Origin: Chromatiaceae bacterium | GTDB lineage: Bacteria > Pseudomonadota > Gammaproteobacteria > Chromatiales > Chromatiaceae | DNA length: 64,000 nt | NCBI GenBank assembly: GCA_024235395.1 | Contig: JACKMK010000004.1 | Coordinates: 434,001-498,000, forward strand | Reading direction: 5' to 3' | Shown: piece after piece, positions 28,136 to 37,248 of the stretch | Numbering within the stretch: position 1 is the stretch's first letter | How the letters are laid out: each line of letters opens with the position of its first letter | Program-made: the position numbers and the translations under genes | Notes under the pieces: generated by a model | The model's input: only the letters and a program-made list of their open reading frames with translations | Databases searched by the model: none | Told to the model about the DNA's origin: nothing

Positions 28136-28663
28136 TCATTCGGCAGCGCGCGGGGCGCCGGCCTCCTTCCCCAGCCGCACCCGATGTTCATCACGCAGAT
28201 GGGTCAGGATCGCGTCGCCGTCGGCGGCGACACGGAACTCGCCGTAACGTGCCGGGACATACAGGTGTGCCGTACCTTCGGCGAAAAAGTAGGCATTGGT
28301 TGCGAGACGGACCCGCCCCGCCCGCAGACGATAGCGCAGCAGTCGCTCATCGGCCGCCAGCGGCCTGCCGTCGTCGAGCCGGCGGAAGCCGCCTATCCCC
28401 GATGGCTCCACGCCGACCACGGCACGACCGTCGGCGACATCCCGCTCGCCGAGCGCCTCGCGGATCGCCCGGGCGAGTTCGAAGTTCAGTGCCATGTAGT
28501 CGCCCTGCAGCATCGATCGGGGATCGACCGGCGCCAGGCGCAAGAGCACCGTGTCACCGTCGCTGAGAAGCCGTTCCCGGCTGTACACCCCATAGTGGAC
28601 CACCGCCAGCGCCAACAGTCCCGAAACGACGATCAGCGCGCGGCGCACCGGTTCACGCATCAC
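28136..28663 (-). CDS. GDYXXLXY-domain protein
   Basis: A 175-residue protein with one N-terminal membrane segment (about 8-26) and the naming motif GDYMALNF about residue 54. A second part (about 100-165) carries YFFAEG and YGEFRVAADG, both typical. The function is unknown, but genes of this type are found with DUF4401 and DUF2157 genes, as here. It overlaps the DUF4401 gene by 11 bases, so translation is coupled. Confidence 0.88.
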   Translation of the reverse strand: MMREPVRRALIVVSGLLALAVVHYGVYSRERLLSDGDTVLLRLAPVDPRSMLQGDYMALNFELARAIREALGERDVADGRAVVGVEPSGIGGFRRLDDGRPLAADERLLRYRLRAGRVRLATNAYFFAEGTAHLYVPARYGEFRVAADGDAILTHLRDEHRVRLGKEAGAPRAAE

Positions 28664-29744
28664 CCACCTCGGTGGCGTGTTCCGCCTGCTTTCCCGAGTG
28701 CCGGGAAAACTGCCGCGCGGCGAGCAACAACATGCCGGTCGCGCACAGCAAGGTGGCCTTGTACAGCAACGCGAGTCTCAACGCATAGTAGTAGTGCGAC
28801 AGGTAGACGAGCCCGCCGGCGATGCCGACGGCGAGCAACAGGCGGTTGCCATGCGCAAAACCGATCAACAGGACCACGAACGCGACGCCGATCCCCGGTG
28901 CCCACAGGCTCGCGAACGCGACGATCGCGCCGGTGACCCAGAGTGACGCACCGCCGGACGGCCATCGCAGCCGCTGCTGCGCCGCAGTCCAGTGCACGGT
29001 GAGCATCACCACCACGGCGATCAGCGTGGCCCCCAGCAGGGGTCCGAGCGCGAGACCGCCCAACGGTGCGCCCCTGTCGTCGAATGTCGAACGCAGGCCA
29101 CCCATGTCGATCGAGCCGCTGGCCAGCAACAACGCAATCACCAGCAACAGGCCGTAGCCGAGGCCGTCGATCAACTCGCGACGCCACGCCAGCCTGAACT
29201 CATGCACCCAGACGAATGCGAACAAGCCAAGCACCAACCCAAGCCAGAGGTTGGTGTGCCGTAACTCGTCGACTGCAAACAGCAACGCCAGACAGGCTGT
29301 GGCGGCACTCCACACACGATGCGCGCCCCCCGGCACCGCGAGGAACAGGCCGGCCTCGAGCAAGGCCGCTGCAAAACCGAATGCCCGCAGGTCCCATTGG
29401 AACAACTGCTGCAACCCCAACAAGACCAGGAGCTGGCCGGCGATACTCAGCGCGAGCGCGAACTGTCCGGCGAACACCCCGGCTTCACCGCGCCCCAGCA
29501 GCAGGTAAGCACCCCCCACCTGCAGCCCGCCGAGTACCAACAACAGGGTCCCGTCGCCGACGTGGAAATCCAGTAGCAGGCCGACCACGCCGAGCAACAG
29601 CACCGCCGCCACCCAGGCGCTGACGCCCAGCATCACCCGGATCGCCCAATGTGTGCCGAGCGCGTCGTCGGGCGGCATCGCCCCCTGCACGAGATCGACG
29701 TCCGCGAGGCGCTGCCAGAGCTTCGTTTCCGCACCCGGCGTCAT
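28653..29744 (-). CDS. DUF4401 integral membrane protein
   Basis: A 363-residue polytopic protein with about ten membrane segments from residue 37 on. The soluble N-terminus (MTPGAETKLWQRLADVDLVQ) and the first segment match DUF4401 proteins. The start at 29744 was chosen over a much longer frame because it overlaps the upstream stop by 4 bases (ATGA). Middle gene of the DUF2157-DUF4401-GDYXXLXY set. Confidence 0.85.
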   Translation of the reverse strand: MTPGAETKLWQRLADVDLVQGAMPPDDALGTHWAIRVMLGVSAWVAAVLLLGVVGLLLDFHVGDGTLLLVLGGLQVGGAYLLLGRGEAGVFAGQFALALSIAGQLLVLLGLQQLFQWDLRAFGFAAALLEAGLFLAVPGGAHRVWSAATACLALLFAVDELRHTNLWLGLVLGLFAFVWVHEFRLAWRRELIDGLGYGLLLVIALLLASGSIDMGGLRSTFDDRGAPLGGLALGPLLGATLIAVVVMLTVHWTAAQQRLRWPSGGASLWVTGAIVAFASLWAPGIGVAFVVLLIGFAHGNRLLLAVGIAGGLVYLSHYYYALRLALLYKATLLCATGMLLLAARQFSRHSGKQAEHATEVGDA

Positions 29745-30721
29745 CGGGCGGCCAGCCTTGCGACGCGTGTCAGCCACCAACCGGCGAGCGAAGACAGTCC
29801 GATCACGATCAACGCCAGCCACAACAGCGCCGCCGCACCGACGCCGCGCCCGATCACGAAATGATGCAGCACCCAGGCGACCACGACGACGATCGGTGAC
29901 AGCACGAGGCCGACCAGCACGGGGAGATCCAGGCGTACGAAGCGGTAGAACCAGAACCCCAACAGCAGGCCTGCCGACCAACCCAGCCAGGCGCTGAAAC
30001 CACCCCTGCCGGTCGCCGCGTGGACCGCTAACACCGTCGCCGCGGAGATCGTCGCGACGGCCAGCAGTCGCGGTACCGTACGTCCCTGCATCCACTCCCG
30101 CGCATGCGCCGCCAGCCGTTCCCACGCCAGCAACACCGCGCCGTTCAACAGGAGGAGCGCCCAGTAGGTCTCCAGCGCACCGAGGGGTATCTGCCAGAAA
30201 CCGTGGAACGTCTCCAGGTACAGATAGAGCGACAGGTTCACCAGCGCGAACCACAGCAGCCACAGGTAGGCGAAACGTCCAAGCACGACCCAGGGCAGGA
30301 TCAACGCCGCCCAGACGGCGAACAGCTCGAACACGTCGGCCCCCGTCTGATAGGCCTGACCGACCACTACCAACAGCACACCCAGCAACACCGCTGCACC
30401 AAACAACGCCCAGCGACCCACCAGGGCCGCGCTACCCTTCCACCAGACCACCGCGAGCGCCAACGCAATGGACGCGTCGACGAGCAGAATGCGGCCCAGC
30501 CGGTCGAGGCGTTCCCAGTTCGCAGCGAACAGGGTCACGACGCCGGACAGCAGCAACAAGACACCGGCGATCAGCAGAAGGCGGTCGAGAAACCGCCCCC
30601 AATCGGAGGCCGGCGGAAACACGCCGGCGCGCCGCAGCGCTTCGTGCCGTCGATCGACGGGGACGCAGCCCGCGTCGATCCACGCCAACAATCGCCCCCG
30701 CGCACCGCTCATCCTGGCCAT
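29741..30721 (-). CDS. DUF2157 integral membrane protein
   Basis: About 326 residues. An N-terminal cytosolic part (LLAWIDAGCVPVDRRHEAL..., about 10-45) matches the DUF2157 region and is followed by about ten membrane segments. The start is uncertain between ATGs at 30721 and 30712; neither has a strong ribosome site, and the frame upstream to 30928 does not look like protein. It is the first gene of the three-gene membrane operon. Confidence 0.83.
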   Translation of the reverse strand: MARMSGARGRLLAWIDAGCVPVDRRHEALRRAGVFPPASDWGRFLDRLLLIAGVLLLLSGVVTLFAANWERLDRLGRILLVDASIALALAVVWWKGSAALVGRWALFGAAVLLGVLLVVVGQAYQTGADVFELFAVWAALILPWVVLGRFAYLWLLWFALVNLSLYLYLETFHGFWQIPLGALETYWALLLLNGAVLLAWERLAAHAREWMQGRTVPRLLAVATISAATVLAVHAATGRGGFSAWLGWSAGLLLGFWFYRFVRLDLPVLVGLVLSPIVVVVAWVLHHFVIGRGVGAAALLWLALIVIGLSSLAGWWLTRVARLAAR

Positions 30722-31079
30722 CCGGTGCACGGGTTCGGGGTGGACCGGCACCGCCCGGCCGGTCGGCAGACTGACGAGCGTGGCGCGGCCACATTGAGGA
30801 TGCCTCGGTCCATGCGCATGGCGATAGGGTAGCCCGTTCCAGGCGGACGTGCCGTACTGCCTGTCCCGGTGCGTGAAGACTGCCGGGACCGCCGCGCCAG
30901 CCAGGTGGGCAACCCGCCAAGCCGCCACAGTCCGGTGGCGGCTGTGGGATTGCGCTTCGCGCTACACTGCGAGTCGGGAAGCGGTAGCGGGCGCCGACGC
31001 GATGTATCCTTAGTGAAGATGCGTCGGGTGGCGGATCGGCGTGTGGAGAACGCAATCGAATAGCAGGCGGAACCTGGCA
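30722..31079. other. Divergent promoter region
   Basis: Lies between the DUF2157 operon (leftward) and the CBS gene (rightward). No gene was recognised; frames inside it are extensions of the neighbours. It should contain both promoters. Confidence 0.5.
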
Positions 31080-31721
31080 ATGTCAGACGACAAGTGGCGA
31101 TCATTGGCGCGCGAGGATTTCGAGCAGGCACTCGACGAGATGGGACATGTTGTCGATGTCAGCGTGAACGACCTGATCGAGGTCACCGAGCGTGCCCGCA
31201 AACATGCGCAGCTGCGTAGACGCGAAACCGTGTTGGTACGCGAAGTGATGAGCAGACCGGTCACGATGGTCACCGCCGAGACTCGCCTGAGCGACGCCGC
31301 CGACCACATGCTCGGCCAACGCATCAGCGGCCTGCCCGTGGTGGACACCGGGGGTCGACTGATCGGGCTGGTCACCGAGGCCGATCTGCTGAACGCGATC
31401 GGTCTGCCCTGTCACCATCCGACACAGAATCTCTGGCAGACCCTCGAGCGACTGTTCGGATCACGCCCTCCGGAACTGCATGAACCCGACGAGACCATTG
31501 CGTCGGTGATGGTGCACGACGTGATCTGTGTGCATCCCGAGCAGACGCTGCATGACGTCCTGGAACTGATGAAGTCGCATCGGATCAAACGCGTCGTCGT
31601 GGTCGATGACAACGATGCACCGATCGGCATGGTCACGCGATCGGATCTGGTTCGCGCGTTCTTCAACCAGCAACGCACCCGTCTGCGCGAGCGGGGCTCG
31701 CCGGGCGACGATGCCGCATGA
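31080..31721 (+). CDS. Tandem CBS-domain protein
   Basis: A 213-residue cytosolic protein with an N-terminal helix (about 1-50) and two CBS domains (about 55-115 and 140-200). Typical strings are VREVMSRPVTMV, ISGLPVVDTGGRLIGLVTEADLL, and IKRVVVVDD, IGMVTRSDLVRAFF. CBS pairs bind adenine nucleotides and regulate enzymes or channels; no effector domain is attached. The ATG at 31080 follows AGGCGGAA. Its stop overlaps the next gene start by 4 bases. Confidence 0.9.
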   Translation: MSDDKWRSLAREDFEQALDEMGHVVDVSVNDLIEVTERARKHAQLRRRETVLVREVMSRPVTMVTAETRLSDAADHMLGQRISGLPVVDTGGRLIGLVTEADLLNAIGLPCHHPTQNLWQTLERLFGSRPPELHEPDETIASVMVHDVICVHPEQTLHDVLELMKSHRIKRVVVVDDNDAPIGMVTRSDLVRAFFNQQRTRLRERGSPGDDAA

Positions 31722-31924
31722 AGACGCTGATGTTCACCGTCAGCCATGCGCACCTCGAACAATTGATGGGTCGCGGCTGCCTGGCACGCCTGTACCGACT
31801 CGAAGACCTCGGTCATCAACGCGATCACTACGTGATCACGGCTTTGGTACGTGATGAACACCTCGACACGGTGATCGAGATGTCCGCCGACCGGCCGCGC
31901 TGGGTGAAGTGGACCGAGAGTTGA
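31718..31924 (+). CDS. Small conserved-looking protein of unknown function
   Basis: A 68-residue soluble protein with no recognised family. The ATG overlaps the CBS gene stop (ATGA), so the two are made together. It has a strand-helix-strand look (MKTLMFTVSHAHLEQLM, YVITALVRDEHLDTVIEM) that could be a small ferredoxin-like fold. Confidence 0.65.
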   Translation: MKTLMFTVSHAHLEQLMGRGCLARLYRLEDLGHQRDHYVITALVRDEHLDTVIEMSADRPRWVKWTES

Positions 31925-31931
31925 CCGTCGC

Positions 31932-32210
31932 CTAGTCGCCGTTCACGACCGAATACGACCCGGCCGAAGCCACCGCCAGCTCGTCCGGATGCAACCACCA
32001 GTCTTCCTCATCGGCGAGCGCGCGATCCAGCGCCAGATTGTCTGCATACCCGGAATGGCTGGCACCGCGGCGAATCACGCGCACCGCGGGTGGTGCATCG
32101 ATACCGATACGCGTCTGCTCTCCAGACAGTCCGCTCAGCCGCAGCTCAATGGGACCGTCGCTGGTCTCCAAGATGATGGTCTCTCGTTCGTGATGCGCTA
32201 GCAGGAGCAT
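31932..32210 (-). CDS. Divergent CsrA-like protein with C-terminal extension
   Basis: A 92-residue protein. Residues 1-45 follow the CsrA pattern: MLLLAHHERETIIL against the usual MLILTRREGESLII, then IELRLSGLSGEQTRIGIDAP and VRVIRR. The first RNA-contact arginines (TRR) are replaced by AHH, while the Arg near residue 44 is kept. A 45-residue acidic tail (ADEEDWWLHPDELA) is extra. It may bind RNA differently or regulate the canonical CsrA of the nearby island. The start is uncertain: ATG at 32210 fits the family but has a weak ribosome site. Convergent with the gene to its left. Confidence 0.7.
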   Translation of the reverse strand: MLLLAHHERETIILETSDGPIELRLSGLSGEQTRIGIDAPPAVRVIRRGASHSGYADNLALDRALADEEDWWLHPDELAVASAGSYSVVNGD

Positions 32211-32654
32211 TACTTCTGACTCCGTTTCGAAAGGTCGGCAGTCAAGGCAGTCGGAGACAGGATCCGCGCCACCCACTTTGCCGCCAATTCACATTAAATA
32301 TGGCACTTAAGTAATTGTTTCGTCTGGTGCCGAGCACTGGGGGTCGACAGCGCGCAACCAACTCGGCCGACGCATCACGACTCCGCCACTATTTTCTTGT
32401 TAGACAATTGGTTATAGCGTTAACCTATTGTTTTCCAATAACTGTTGTCGGCGCCAATCGTCGTCGATTTTGCCAGCTTTTGAACGTCGGTTGGCAAGTT
32501 TGTGCCAAGAAAATGCCCGCACAGGGCGGGCTAAGAACAAGGCGCGCTCAGGCTATTCCCACGACGCCAACCGTTCATTGATCTCGATTAAGTTTTGTGC
32601 CGCACGCAGGTTTGAATATGCAGACGGCCAATGATGTCCTGTCTTGCCGGTCAC
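32211..32654. other. AT-rich gene-free stretch holding a decayed attachment region
   Basis: No gene is present. From 32277 the base composition turns AT-rich. The stretch contains a degraded tRNA-3'-end-like string and a copy of the island left-arm sequence (entered as a repeat), ending in a GC hairpin. The promoter of the CsrA-like gene should lie at the left end. Confidence 0.6.
32325..32531. repeat. Decayed attachment site and left-arm sequence of an older element
   Basis: From 32325, TGGTGCC and GGGGTCGA keep the order of the tRNA-Leu 3' end seen at 36317, with many changes. From 32401 the sequence resembles 36410-36526: TAGACAATT, TATTGTTTTC, GCGCCAA, ATTTTGCC and then TTTGTGCCAAGAAAA (32499-32513) and a hairpin GCCCGC/GCGGGC (32515-32531). 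Same parts, same order, similar spacing. Confidence 0.55.
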
Positions 32655-33752
32655 TCATCCCAGGTAGCGCATCGCGGCGTCAAGATCGACTTGGTTTGTG
32701 GCCGGCGCAAACTCGCTGCGCGGAAACTTGGCAAGGATCCCCATCCGTGAGAACCGTTCACCGAAGTTCACCTGCGCCAGGGTGATGCGCTGTTCGTGGT
32801 TCGGTTCGCCGGCTTCCACCACACGGTTCATGTTGTCGAGGCAAAGGGTGAGCGGCCTGACCTCGACCAGTTGTTCCGGCTGGCTGAGCAGCTCCACGAC
32901 ATGCCGCAGCAGGTCGGACAAGGTTCCGAATCGTTCACGGATGCTGCTGCATTCCTGCTCGACCCGGGCAAGCTCCTGCCGGGTAGCGGCAATCTTTTCA
33001 TGCAGCCCCGCATCGTCCTCGAGGAGTTGTGACAGCCCTGCCTGTCTGCGCTCCAGAGCCTTGAGCTGAACCTGTAGCGCGACTCGCCTTTTTCTGATCC
33101 CATCCCTTTCGTTCGATAACTCGCCAACTTTGAACAATGCCTGGGCGATCAACTCGTTCAGCGCGCGTTCTCTGATTCTCGCCCTCAACTCCTGTTCGTC
33201 AGGCGCAGGGTCCGAGATTCGATGATCACCGAAACTGACGCTGATCTGCGGAACGTCCCGTCTGATGATCTCGCCATACATCTCTGCACCGAATGTCGTC
33301 TTCTCTGTTTTCTGCATGCCGAGGACCGCATAGGCGTGCGTAGGTACCGGTGACTTGAAATACTCGGCGATGTCGGGGGTCCGGCTGAACGCCGCCTGCA
33401 GTTCCGTCGCGGTTGCGAACAGGGCGCGAACGCATGGATCGTTGCTCCAGGCATGTCTGCTGAACTCGATGGGCCCAGGCACCACGGAGCAGGCCTCTCC
33501 CGCATAATCGAGCATTCTCACCACCGCAGGGCGGATCTTCCAGGCATACCGCGCAATGCCTCTCATCCGTGGGTCGATGCTGTCGACCACCTGCTCCACG
33601 ACGTGGATCACATAGGCCTCGCGTGCCGTTTTTTTGCTGCGCACAGAGCAGAACGCCACGAGTTTCTCGAGAATGCCGGTCGGCATACTGTTGCTCGATG
33701 AAATCAGGTTCACAGTTGCATCCTCACAACGGAATGTTACCGGCTCGACCAC
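32655..33752 (-). CDS. Unknown coiled-coil protein
   Basis: A 365-residue protein with no recognised family. The N-terminal half is globular (ILEKLVAFCSVRSKKTAREAY, GPIEFSRHAWSNDPCVRALF); the middle (about 195-300) is a long charged coiled coil; a short C-terminal part ends DLDAAMRYLG. No signal peptide or membrane segment. The first codon is GTG at 33752; ATG at 33686 (MPTGILEKL) is an alternative. It lies in the older accessory segment. Confidence 0.6.
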   Translation of the reverse strand: MVEPVTFRCEDATVNLISSSNSMPTGILEKLVAFCSVRSKKTAREAYVIHVVEQVVDSIDPRMRGIARYAWKIRPAVVRMLDYAGEACSVVPGPIEFSRHAWSNDPCVRALFATATELQAAFSRTPDIAEYFKSPVPTHAYAVLGMQKTEKTTFGAEMYGEIIRRDVPQISVSFGDHRISDPAPDEQELRARIRERALNELIAQALFKVGELSNERDGIRKRRVALQVQLKALERRQAGLSQLLEDDAGLHEKIAATRQELARVEQECSSIRERFGTLSDLLRHVVELLSQPEQLVEVRPLTLCLDNMNRVVEAGEPNHEQRITLAQVNFGERFSRMGILAKFPRSEFAPATNQVDLDAAMRYLG

Positions 33753-33963
33753 AATTCGCGGACGGCCCGCACACGGCTTGTTCTTGTCGGACCTGCCATG
33801 GCAGCGCTCATGGCCAAACCATCGGCATATATTGATTTACTTATCTGATGGACGCCGTGTTTGCAAAGTGATTACAGTTTATCGACAACTAAGACAAATG
33901 ATCTTGATTGGGGATAAGTCCCGGGTTTCCGAGGCGCGTCCCCGGCCTTATGAGGAGAAGCAG

Positions 33964-34251
33964 ATGGCTGGACCGGATACAGACGCAGGCGTCATCGCGG
34001 TACTGATGGAGCGCTTTCAGTCCTACCGCTTACCGCGGACGCTTTCCATCAAGGAAAAGGTCGATCGTGGCGAAGTCCTGCATAGCGGTGACATCGCCTT
34101 CCTTCAACGCGTGTTCGCGGACGCGGAACACGTCAAGCATCTGGCAGACAAGCACCCCGAGTACCAGACGCTGTGCGCACAGGTCGCGCACCTCTATCAC
34201 CAGATCACGGAGCGTGCGCTCGAGAACGAGCAACGGTCCCAACCTCTGTAG
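33964..34251 (+). CDS. Small helical protein of unknown function
   Basis: A 95-residue soluble, mostly helical protein (MERFQSYRLPRTLSIKEKVDRGE, FLQRVFADAEHVKHLAD). GAGGAGAAGCAG before ATG at 33964 fixes the start; the longer frame is not used. No family was recognised. The STAS gene follows on the same strand after 257 bases, so they may be related in function but not tightly coupled. Confidence 0.65.
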   Translation: MAGPDTDAGVIAVLMERFQSYRLPRTLSIKEKVDRGEVLHSGDIAFLQRVFADAEHVKHLADKHPEYQTLCAQVAHLYHQITERALENEQRSQPL

Positions 34252-34508
34252 GTCGGGCGGACGCGCTTTTCGTCGAATCAAGGGACCGTCTGCCCCGTCG
34301 GACAGGTATGAGTGCCGGCTCTTGTTCGCCGCCTGTCCGAAGGCCGTGTTGCCGCGCACCAAACCCCGGATCTCTTCGCCAGTCACGTATCCGGCCGCAC
34401 CGACAGCGCCCAGTTCACCGATCCATCGGAGAATAACCCCAATTTCAAACCGTCATTGCCTTTTTCGTGGCACCTATGATTCCGCCCGAGCGGCAGGAGC
34501 GGCGAAAG

Positions 34509-34820
34509 ATGACTACCGTCATGGTCAGAAATGGAGAAAACGACCTTCACCGGATCGTCGTGATTCAAGGCCGGTTCATGTTCGATACGCGCAACGAGTG
34601 CCTGAAAGTGTTGGAATTGATGCCGGAAGGAATAACGCGCGTCACGATCGACATGACCCGTACGGATTACCTCGACAGCGCCGCACTCGGTATGCTGATA
34701 CAGGCCCGGCAGAAATTGGCTGGTGTCGAACTCGGCCTGAAGGTCAAAAGCGGCAGCCCGGTGAGCCAGATCGTGGAAGTCGCCAATTTCCATCAGATCT
34801 TTGCTTACGAAGCGGTTTGA
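34509..34820 (+). CDS. STAS-domain protein, anti-anti-sigma-factor type
   Basis: A 103-residue single STAS domain like SpoIIAA/RsbV. The helix-capping phospho-site region reads TDYLDSAALGML, with Ser after Asp as in phosphorylatable members. GGAGCGGCGAAAG precedes ATG at 34509. Such proteins act in partner-switching with a serine kinase and phosphatase; neither partner is encoded nearby. Confidence 0.85.
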   Translation: MTTVMVRNGENDLHRIVVIQGRFMFDTRNECLKVLELMPEGITRVTIDMTRTDYLDSAALGMLIQARQKLAGVELGLKVKSGSPVSQIVEVANFHQIFAYEAV

Positions 34821-34917
34821 ACTGCCAAGGGTGAAGATGCCGCACATCGTGGGCGCAGCCCGCCGGTGCCCCTCCTTTGACCCTGCAGCCGAGGTATCAA
34901 GGCACGACCTTACCGGC

Positions 34918-35502
34918 TCAGCGTTCGGCGCGTGAACCCTCGTCTGGACGCTGCGAATGTCCCGGATAGCAAAGCGAGTTGCCCCGCGGCAGTCCTTGTT
35001 CGAGCCGGTCTCGCATTTCCGCACAGCGTGGCGTGTCTGACGTTCTCTTTAGTCTTTCCACCGGGATGAAATCATCGGAGAACCCGTGAAAACGGATCCC
35101 TGTGAGGGCGGGGGCGAGGCCCGAATAGAACGCGTTCCCGTCCGTACCGCGTTGGACCCGCAGGGGTGAAACCTTGGCAATCGCGGTGTAGTGCACGGGC
35201 ATCGCGTACCCCACCACCGTGAACTCACCGTCGATCTCATAGCGTGCGTCTCCCAGGTCCGTCACTCGGCATTCTCCTGGAGCAACAATGTCGGGCATTC
35301 TGCCCAACTCCCCGACTTGCCGATGGACTGTTGAGCACAACAACGGCCTGGACCACCCCGCAATCTTCGAATTGGCGGCTACCGGGCCTGAACCCGATTC
35401 GGCCTGAAGGCCATGCTCGGAAGATGCGCATGCGTTCGCGACCAAAGGTAGAGACAGGGCCGCAAGCGCAGCCACCCCGATACGGCGCCACAGCAGATGC
35501 AT
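34918..35502 (-). CDS. Secreted protein of unknown function
   Basis: A 194-residue exported protein with a signal peptide ending about LPLVANACA; the Cys after the hydrophobic core could be a lipobox. The mature part has four to six cysteines and no recognised family. AAGGAGG lies 9 bases before ATG at 35502, which is preferred over an ATG three codons upstream. Divergent from the diheme cytochrome gene. Confidence 0.65.
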   Translation of the reverse strand: MHLLWRRIGVAALAALSLPLVANACASSEHGLQAESGSGPVAANSKIAGWSRPLLCSTVHRQVGELGRMPDIVAPGECRVTDLGDARYEIDGEFTVVGYAMPVHYTAIAKVSPLRVQRGTDGNAFYSGLAPALTGIRFHGFSDDFIPVERLKRTSDTPRCAEMRDRLEQGLPRGNSLCYPGHSQRPDEGSRAER

Positions 35503-35617
35503 TGTTACCATCCTCCTTCAGAATCAGAAAATCTCACGACTTCCGGGTAGACCACCAGCACCCGCAAAAGGCGGGCGTGGGCGTCGGGCGACGTGAGCCT
35601 TGCCACGAGGGATCCGC

Positions 35618-36124
35618 ATGCGGTCTTTGAAACGCGTATCTGCCGCAACCGCCCTGTTCATTGCAGGGGGGTTGGGCACACTGCCTTCGGCCGGTGCGTC
35701 CGGGCTGGACCTGCACAGGATGTGGGACAGCGTCTGTGCTGAATGTCATGGTCACTCGGCCGATTTCGCCCGGACTTTCCTCAGTGTGGTCGATGGAAAG
35801 CTTAGGGGACCGCACCCTGTCCGGGATACACGACTGTTCCTGGAGCACCACTATGTACCGGACACCGAGGTCGATGCGGTCTACCGCATGCTGCTCGCGC
35901 AAACGACAACTCCCCCGAGGTTCAAGAATGAATGTGAACGTTGCCACGATACGGCTGCGAATTTCGTCCGCAGTTCGTTGCTCTACTGCAACGACGTGCT
36001 CTGTGGGAAAGAATCGGGGCAACCAGTCGTCGAGTTTCTCGCTGGCCATCGAAAACTGAGCCCGGACGCAGCCGGGTTTTTCGCCGACCTACTGACGCGG
36101 GTCGCGGGCGAGGTCTTCCGCTGA
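35618..36124 (+). CDS. Small diheme cytochrome c-like protein
   Basis: A 168-residue exported protein with two CxxCH sites, CAECH about residue 42 and CERCH about residue 108. A signal peptide (about 1-27) precedes them. A further cysteine pair lies in LLYCNDVLCGKES. GAGGGATCCGC precedes ATG at 35618. It is the last gene before the left attachment site. The electron partner is unknown. Confidence 0.75.
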   Translation: MRSLKRVSAATALFIAGGLGTLPSAGASGLDLHRMWDSVCAECHGHSADFARTFLSVVDGKLRGPHPVRDTRLFLEHHYVPDTEVDAVYRMLLAQTTTPPRFKNECERCHDTAANFVRSSLLYCNDVLCGKESGQPVVEFLAGHRKLSPDAAGFFADLLTRVAGEVFR

Positions 36125-36163
36125 TACCGGTGTTCGCCCGGTAATCTTCCGGCCGGCTTGTTC

Positions 36164-36205
<42 letters not shown>

Positions 36206-36279
36206 CAATCGAGTGTCGCACCCCTCCGGCGCTATCTTGGATGGGACGCCGTACCTCGCCGCATAAAACGACAGAGGCA

Positions 36280-36292
36280 TGGCATACGATTC
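36280..36292. repeat. Right-end sequence of an earlier element next to the left att copy
   Basis: TGGCATACGATTC here is identical to 51522-51534 beside the integrase. Its distance to the 62-base att repeat is 24 bases here and 25 at the right end. A matching flank outside the present element suggests a previous related element lay to the left. Confidence 0.65.
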
Positions 36293-36316
36293 GAAGATGG
36301 ACAGCGCCAGCCTGTC

Positions 36317-36378
36317 GAGTGGTGCCCGGAGCCGGGGTCGAACCGGCACAGCCGCAATGGCTGGCGGATTTTAAGTCC
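36317..36378. repeat. Left attachment site (attL), 62-base copy of the tRNA-Leu 3' part
   Basis: Identical over 62 bases to 51560-51621. It holds the tRNA-Leu 3' half from the anticodon loop (TTAAGTCC on this strand) to past the CCA end, and then diverges (AAAGC against GCTGC). It is a displaced tRNA end, not a working tRNA gene. Confidence 0.93.
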
Positions 36379-36409
36379 AAAGCAATGTGTTTAAAAACAG
36401 AAGGTTGCG

Positions 36410-36526
36410 TAGACAATTTATTGTTTTCGAACAACTACAGCTGACGCCAACCAACGCCAATTTTGCCGATTCTTGAATGACAGTGTGACAAATTTGTGCC
36501 AAGAAAACGCCCGCGCAAGGCGGGCG
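36410..36526. repeat. Left-arm integrase-binding region and leftward terminator
   Basis: TGTGACAAATTTGTGCCA (36484-36501) matches 15 of 18 bases at the right end (51509-51526), as arm-type integrase sites do. A hairpin CGCCCGC/GCGGGCG (36508-36526) follows; on the minus strand it is followed by TTTTC, so it also looks like a leftward terminator. A weaker copy of the whole region lies at 32401-32531. Confidence 0.65.
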
Positions 36527-36624
36527 CAGAGCCGGATGACATCGATCCCGGCTGTGGACGCCAGTCCAGGGTATCGGGTACAAATCACCGTAAAGCCAAA
36601 GAATTAAGCAAAGGACGGTGACCC

Positions 36625-36999
36625 TTGAAACGCACACTCCGGAACTTCCTCGTCTGCGCGCTGCTTACGGCGGCCAGCGGTCCCGCGATGTCGGAACCCT
36701 TCGATGGTGTCTGGCAGTTGGGCGGCGGTCCGTTTGTGATCGTTGATCAGAACGGCGCGAACTTCCTCGCGATACATCTTCCAGCAAACATGGGTTACTG
36801 GGAGGCATTTTTCGGCAACATCAATGCCAACAACGTTGGGGTAGTCTCGCTACTGTTCTCCCCGTATCTGACGACGTACTCGGCGACAGTGCGATTCCAG
36901 TCCTCAAGCCAGGGCACATTGACAGTTACGAATTGCACGCCTGCGGCCAACTGCATACTCCAGACAGGACAGTCGGCTGTATTGCGCAAGGTTTACTAG
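36625..36999 (+). CDS. Small secreted protein, island cargo
   Basis: A 124-residue exported protein, TTG start, with a signal peptide (MKRTLRNFLVCALLTAASGPAMS) and a small beta-rich domain beginning FDGVWQLGGGPFVIVDQNG, like a lipocalin-like or META-type sheet. Two cysteines lie near the end (NCTPAANC). AAGGACGGTG precedes the start. No family was recognised. It is the first gene inside the left end of the element. Confidence 0.65.
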   Translation: MKRTLRNFLVCALLTAASGPAMSEPFDGVWQLGGGPFVIVDQNGANFLAIHLPANMGYWEAFFGNINANNVGVVSLLFSPYLTTYSATVRFQSSSQGTLTVTNCTPAANCILQTGQSAVLRKVY

Positions 37000-37056
37000 A
37001 AAAGGTTTGTCGCTACACCAGTTCGTCCATTCAGCTTCAGCAAAGGGAATTGCACG

Positions 37057-37248
37057 ATGCTGATACTCACTCGCCGCGAGGGCGAATCCCTCATCCTCGA
37101 CACCGACAACGGCCAGATCGAGATCATGGTCACCGAGATCAACGGAAAGCAGGTTCGGCTCGGCGTCGATGCCCCGCAGCCGGTGAACATCGTTCGGTCG
37201 GAGCTGCTCGAGGCTGATCACGAAGGCCGGATCGCAAAATTGGAGTAG
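37057..37248 (+). CDS. csrA: CsrA, carbon storage regulator
   Basis: A 63-residue RNA-binding regulator with the standard sequence: MLILTRREGESLIL, IMVTEINGKQVRLGVDAP and VNIVRSELL. It would bind GGA motifs in mRNA leaders. AAGGGAATTGCACG precedes ATG. Its place inside the mobile element suggests it is cargo that may re-tune host translation; a divergent CsrA-like gene sits at 31932 outside the element. Confidence 0.95.
   Translation: MLILTRREGESLILDTDNGQIEIMVTEINGKQVRLGVDAPQPVNIVRSELLEADHEGRIAKLE

Noticed and set aside
36317..36378. Second tRNA-Leu gene
   Set aside because: Only the 3' part is present; sequence diverges before the anticodon stem is complete, so it is an attachment scar.
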